DNA of 64,000 bases from Chrysophaeum taylorii (lineage: Eukaryota; Sar; Pelagophyceae; Pelagomonadales; Pelagomonadaceae). Shown piece by piece: positions 60,230 through 64,000 of this stretch. Position 1 is the stretch's first letter. Every line of letters begins with the position of its first letter. The position numbers were made by a program, and so were the translations under genes. Location: contig JAQMWT010000125.1 in the NCBI GenBank assembly GCA_029834535.1, positions 1-64,000 of the forward strand, given 5' to 3'. The notes beneath the pieces were generated by a model that saw only the letters and a program-made list of their open reading frames with translations, was not told where the DNA came from and did not search any database.

Positions 60230-60705
60230 TACGCCAAGGTTTTTGATGCCAACGACATTAACTGACGCGCGATCCATCCATAAGCATCGCAGCATCACAA
60301 ACAAAGCCGACGCCGACGTTTGAGCCACCACCCCAGCTCACCTCTTTCCCGTCATCGACTTAAATCCAGAGCTGACCCGACGACCCAGTCCGAAACCATT
60401 TCACAGTCCAACCCTCCTCAGACTGAACCACGAGGCCCGGAGATGGTAGCCAAAAAAAGCAGCAGGGATGGATTGATCAGCAACCCTCTGAGCTATGATG
60501 TCCAGAAAACCAAACGACAACGGGGCCTTATCATCGTCATCGCCGCCTGTTCCGCTTTGGCCAGTCGTCCTCGTGGCGTCGGCAGTCGCGGAATCCGCTT
60601 CTGTTCAATCCCCAGGCCCGGGGATTGCTGCTACTGCATTCGGAGAAGGCCGTCCCTGTCGATGAATCGGCACGGCTTATTTCTCAACGACAAAAAGGGG
60701 TAGTA
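60230..60705 (+). pseudogene. Decayed paralogue of the PT-repeat stalk protein
   Basis: Fragments match the neighbour gene in order: LTDARSI.KHRSITNKADAD (compare LTDAPSISMAPS), PSPKP near 60390, VQKTKRQRGLIIVIAA (compare DTAKRRTLIIIITT), then ATAFGEG and DESARLISQRQKG in another frame. Several frame changes and stops are present and the repeat array is nearly gone. It probably arose by duplication of the neighbour. Confidence 0.65.
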
Positions 60706-60768
60706 GACCGGTGATAAATCTGGTGAGAGACAGAAAACCATTAGATGGATGGAAGGGATTTATTATTA

Positions 60769-61956
60769 CTAGGGCGAAAGAGGTCGTCGTCTATCGGCAC
60801 GGGCTTTGGCAGCCCTCGCTTTGAGCAAGAGACGCATCTCGCGGTCGAGATCGGGGTCTATTATCAAGGCCGAGTCGTAGTTTCTTCCGGAGGTTGCGTC
60901 GCCGACAATCAAAAGCTTGAGCCTGGGGCGCTTTTTTTCAAACAAGTCGGGGGCTACGTGGAATAGATCGTTGCCGCGGACGTCGAGGAGGTGGAGGACG
61001 CGAAGGCGGAGGAGAGCGTCGACGGGGAGGTCCGAGATGGCGTTGTCGGCAAAGTTAAGGACGTGGAGGGTCGCGGGGAGGCAGTGGGCCGGGAGGTCGA
61101 AGAAGGCGTTCTTGCTGAGCGCGAGCGTCCTGAGTTTAGGCATGGCGGCGAGCGTTTTCGGGAGCGCGTCGAGCGAGTTGCGGTCCGCGTAGAGTTTGTC
61201 GATGTTCGTTGCGTGCGTGGCGAGGGCGTCGGGGAGTGTTCTCAAACCGACGCCCGAGACGCAGAGAGTCGAGAGGTGTTGGAGCGTGCGACAGAGGGCG
61301 GTCGGAAAGTGGCCGACAGCCGTGTTATTGGTGAGCCAGAGGTGTCTGAGGAAGGGAAGCTTCGCGGCGGCGCGCACCAGCCTCGACGCGTACCGGGCAT
61401 CGATTCCCTCGAGCGTGGGAGCCACCCCGAGACTATCCAACGAGAGGTTCGCCAGGCTCGAGAGGGGGATGCGGTCTCGCGCGTTTGGCGGGAGCGAGAG
61501 GTCGAGCACGCCGTGCGCCTCGATGCACGCGCGATGCTTAAGTCGCGCTTCCAAGAGCTCGTCGGGATCGAGGATACCCGCAGGAGGTCGCCTCGGGCGG
61601 CGGCGGACTCTGCGGTCGGGGGGTTGCGCGGCGGCGGGCGGCGGCTCTTCGACGACTGAAACCCTGGGAAGCTCTTCGATTGCAAAGAAGCTCTTCAGAA
61701 ACTTGGCCCCATCGAGGGCGCCGCCGTTTTTGTCCTCGTTGTCGTCGAAGTGGGCCACGAGGGCAGCGACTTCTTCGTCGTTCAGCATACTCCGTCCGAA
61801 GCACCGGCGCAGCCGTTGCTTGAAAGCCGCCGGCGTGAGGCGTTCGCCGAGGATCGAGCGTAGGACCTCGTTGTTGCCGTCGTACCTCACGGCGGCGAAC
61901 GTCATCTTCGCCAGCGCCTGCGTGAGCGCCGACGTCGTCGACGCCGTAGGCAGCAT
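60769..61956 (-). CDS. Leucine-rich-repeat protein with EF-hand-like N-terminus
   Basis: The protein has 395 residues. Residues ~40-95 contain an EF-hand-like helix-loop-helix (EEVAALVAHFDDNEDKNGGA) with an Asp-rich loop, so Ca binding is possible. A Pro/Arg-rich linker follows (~97-125). About eight LRRs cover ~145-345 (LRHLWLTNNTAVGHFP, LRTLALSKNAFFDLP, LHVLNFADNAISDLP). The C-terminus is basic (AKARADRRRPLSP). Likely a cytosolic scaffold; no partner is known. It is divergent from the coiled-coil gene, 79 bp between starts. Confidence 0.8.
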   Translation of the reverse strand: MLPTASTTSALTQALAKMTFAAVRYDGNNEVLRSILGERLTPAAFKQRLRRCFGRSMLNDEEVAALVAHFDDNEDKNGGALDGAKFLKSFFAIEELPRVSVVEEPPPAAAQPPDRRVRRRPRRPPAGILDPDELLEARLKHRACIEAHGVLDLSLPPNARDRIPLSSLANLSLDSLGVAPTLEGIDARYASRLVRAAAKLPFLRHLWLTNNTAVGHFPTALCRTLQHLSTLCVSGVGLRTLPDALATHATNIDKLYADRNSLDALPKTLAAMPKLRTLALSKNAFFDLPAHCLPATLHVLNFADNAISDLPVDALLRLRVLHLLDVRGNDLFHVAPDLFEKKRPRLKLLIVGDATSGRNYDSALIIDPDLDREMRLLLKARAAKARADRRRPLSP

Positions 61957-62035
61957 AATAAGGCGTTAGTAAGAATTCAAAGCCGCCCAACGGACGACGA
62001 CGTCGACGACGAGGCCACCACCACCAGAAAGCACC

Positions 62036-62862
62036 ATGGAGGTGAGTTCGTTCGTTCTTTCTTTCTTTCTTTCTCGTGTGTGTTGTCGGTCAGAGGAAGA
62101 AGAGCGCGTCCCCCTTAGGACGAGGAAGAGAGCGTGGAGCGGTACATATCCGAGATGCGGGCGTCGCGCGAGGAGCTTCTGACGAAGATCCAAAGGAGTT
62201 CCGAGGATATCGCTGGGCGGTGCCGCGAGGCAATGGAGTCGGCGCGCGACAACGTGTCGCAGCTGTTCGACGACGGGGAGCGCGAACGCGTGGTCGCAGC
62301 TTACGCCGAGAAGCTCAAGGCGTCGCGCGAGGAGACGCTCCGGAAGCTCGAGGAGCGACAGACGGCGGAGCGCGAAACGATGATAAAGGACCTCAAGGCG
62401 GACGTCGCGACGATCATGGAGTCGGTCGTCGACAAGCTCAAGCGCGAGATCGACCGCGCGACCCAAGCGCAGCGCGAGGAGGCCGACAGACAGCGCCAGG
62501 CCGAACTCGATCGCCTCGTCGAAGAACAGCGCGAGGAGATGAAACGTTTCCACGATTCCGCGGTGGCCTCGCTCAAGGCCGCCATGGCAGACCACCGCGC
62601 CGGCGCGATGCGCAAGTACAACGAAGAAATGGCTAAATTCCGCGACGCCCAGCTCCAGGAACTTTCCAAAATTTCCCTCGACGACCTCGCCCGCCTCGAC
62701 GACCTCGGCGAAGACGACGACGACGATGACGACCTCCTCTTGCCCGACGCCGACGTCAAAAGGACGCCCTCCCGCCATTACCTCGACGACACAAACGACG
62801 CCTCCCTCCTCACCGATGGCACCACGTCCCTGCGGCGGGGGGGGAGATCCGCCGGTAGGTGA
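62036..62862 (+). CDS. Coiled-coil protein with two-codon first exon
   Basis: Exon 1 is ATG GAG (62036-62041), exon 2 is 62119-62862; together 249 residues starting MEDEEESVERYISEMRASRE. An in-frame TAG just before exon 2 and the lack of another suitable ATG support the splice. Residues ~5-190 are a continuous charged helix (EETLRKLEERQTAERETMIK, DRQRQAELDRLVEEQREEMK), a coiled coil. The tail is acidic then Ser/Thr/Arg-rich. Function is unknown. The 3' end is 38 bp from that of the propeller gene. Confidence 0.65.
62042..62118 (+). other. 77-nt intron after two codons
   Basis: Donor GTGAGT after ATG GAG, a (TTTC)n pyrimidine run, acceptor CCTTAG. It is longer than the other introns in the window. 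Confidence 0.65.
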
Positions 62863-62900
62863 AAGAATGAATTCGAATTCCACCACCATTCGAGTATCGT

Positions 62901-64000
62901 CTACGGCGCGGCGGCGGCGGCGGCGGCGATTCTGAGGACCCGGGATGCCTTGAGGGGCATGCAGTAAAGGGCGCCGTCGGCGCCGACGACGCCACCCTCC
63001 CAGAAATTGAGTCCCGGCGCGGGGTGAGGGAGGAGGTCGACGCGGCGGTTGGCGGTGTCGATGCAGAGGACGGACTCGCACTTGAGGGGAATCGCGTAGA
63101 TGCGACCGTCCGCGAGAAGTGCTCCGTTCTGCCATTTGTTCTGGCCCCTCGAGCGGCCGCGGGCGAGGTGCGCGAGCGAGGGCCCAAAGTTCTCGACGGT
63201 GTCGGTTCTCGGGTCCACCTTGAGCACAAAGTCGGCGTCGGAGGGAATGCAGTAGACGCAACCGTCGGCGCCCACGACGGCCCCGAGAAACTTGTACTTG
63301 TCGTCGCCGCGGTGCTCGCCGCTCCGGAAGACGCCCTTGCCATGCAGCGTGACGCTGTCCCCGTGGATCTTGAGCACCTCGTCGGCGTTCGACGGCACAC
63401 CCCAGATCGATCCGTCGCCGGCCACGACGCCGCCGCTGCGACGCCAAGATCAAAAACAATAAGCGAAAAAACCCACGCACTGCCACAACCAGCCGCCCGG
63501 CGGGACGCGGCCGATGGTCGAGACCACAGGCACCGCGCCCGAGGTCTCGATTTTCAGCACGGCGTCGGCGCAGGCTGGAATCCCGTAGATGGTCGACCCC
63601 GATCGAAGCCCGCCGTACCATTTCCAACGTCCCGGAAATCTCGGTCCAACGAGTTCCACGTCTGGCTTCCCGCCGTCGTCCTTTCGCGGGGCGATCCGGA
63701 GCACGCGTTCCGCGCTCTGCGGGATGCAGTAGATGGCGTCGTCGCTGCCGACGACGCCGCCGTGCCACTTCCACTCGCCCGGAAATTCCGGGCCGACCTC
63801 CTCCGCCGCGACAGCCGATCCCGGCCTGATGCGCAGCACGCGAAGCGCGTGGCAAGGCACGCCGTACAAGCACCCGTCGCACCCGCGCGCCGCGCGCAAC
63901 CACTTGTACTTGCCCTCGAACACCGGACCGACGACCGTCGCCTTGTCTGGCCCCTCGATCTTCAATATCCTCTTTGCGTGCCCAGGGACGGCGTAGATGG
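62901..64000 (-). CDS. Beta-propeller-like repeat protein, 5' end outside the window
   Basis: Exons on the minus strand, from the window end to 63481 and 63435-62901. At least eight repeats of ~40-50 residues share GGVVG.D..IYCIP...A..VLRI. Examples: HGGVVGSDDAIYCIPQSAER, AVVGADGCVYCIPSDADFVL and GALLADGRIYAIPLKCESVL. The splice restores WLW-HGGVVAGDGSIWGVP, matching the neighbouring WKWHGGVVG repeat. The fold is probably a beta-propeller; substrate or partner is unknown. The true start lies beyond position 64000. The C-terminus ends in poly-Ala. Confidence 0.75.
63436..63480 (-). other. 45-nt intron, propeller gene
   Basis: Minus strand: donor GTGCGT, T-rich middle, acceptor TCGCAG. A stop codon within it would otherwise end the protein. 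Confidence 0.8.

Overview
The window is nuclear DNA of a small, GC-rich, gene-dense eukaryotic alga. Evidence for a eukaryote: a Rab escort protein, a condensin II subunit, RPA14, a complex I LYR subunit, an RNF10-type E3 ligase and spliceosomal introns. A two-domain PAP/fibrillin protein with a signal-like N-terminus points to a plastid. The Pro/Thr/Ser stalks on membrane proteins, together with the fibrillin, fit a photosynthetic stramenopile, perhaps a pelagophyte. That placement is inference.

Layout. 1-8265: an LTR element with ~180-190 bp terminal repeats, a coiled-coil Gag-like frame and no visible polymerase. 8400-9160: the decayed 3' end of a LINE on the minus strand. 9609-36184: compact host genes: a receptor-like PARP, fibrillin, a coiled-coil protein, Rab escort protein, an unknown gene, a CHI-like protein, an unknown gene, an exostosin-type glycosyltransferase, a zinc-finger protein, condensin II D3, a Gfo/Idh/MocA oxidoreductase, NUDT22, a 4-TM protein and a two-repeat SPIRAL1/HN1-like protein. 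36505-37973 and 47207-50045: three Helitron-derived copies with helicase remnants, the last two in tandem. Between them: a secreted ankyrin protein, an ankyrin pseudogene, RNF10, a local repeat array, a histidine phosphatase, RPA3 and an L/F-tRNA-protein transferase (Aat) homologue. 50138-64000: a large multi-TM receptor-like protein, an RMD1/DUF155 protein, NDUFB9, a diverged Helitron-related piece, a repeat-rich stalk protein with a decayed paralogue beside it, an LRR/EF-hand-like protein, a coiled-coil protein and a beta-propeller-like protein running off the window.

Two things stand out. First, the 1952-residue protein at 9609-15467 joins a 5'-nucleotidase-like ectodomain that has lost the expected metal ligands, a periplasmic-binding/ANF-receptor-like domain, one membrane span, two WWE-like domains, an SH3-like segment and a PARP domain with an H-Y-I triad. 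It looks like a one-piece transmembrane ADP-ribosylation receptor. Second, five genes only read correctly if very short introns are removed: seven introns, six of them 38-52 nt, with a shared GTGCG...CGCAG style. This explains apparent frameshifts in the RPA3, RNF10, ankyrin and propeller genes.

Genes are often divergent with 54-147 bp between starts, or convergent with very short or overlapping 3' ends, so bidirectional promoters are likely. No rRNA, CRISPR or convincing tRNA gene was seen.
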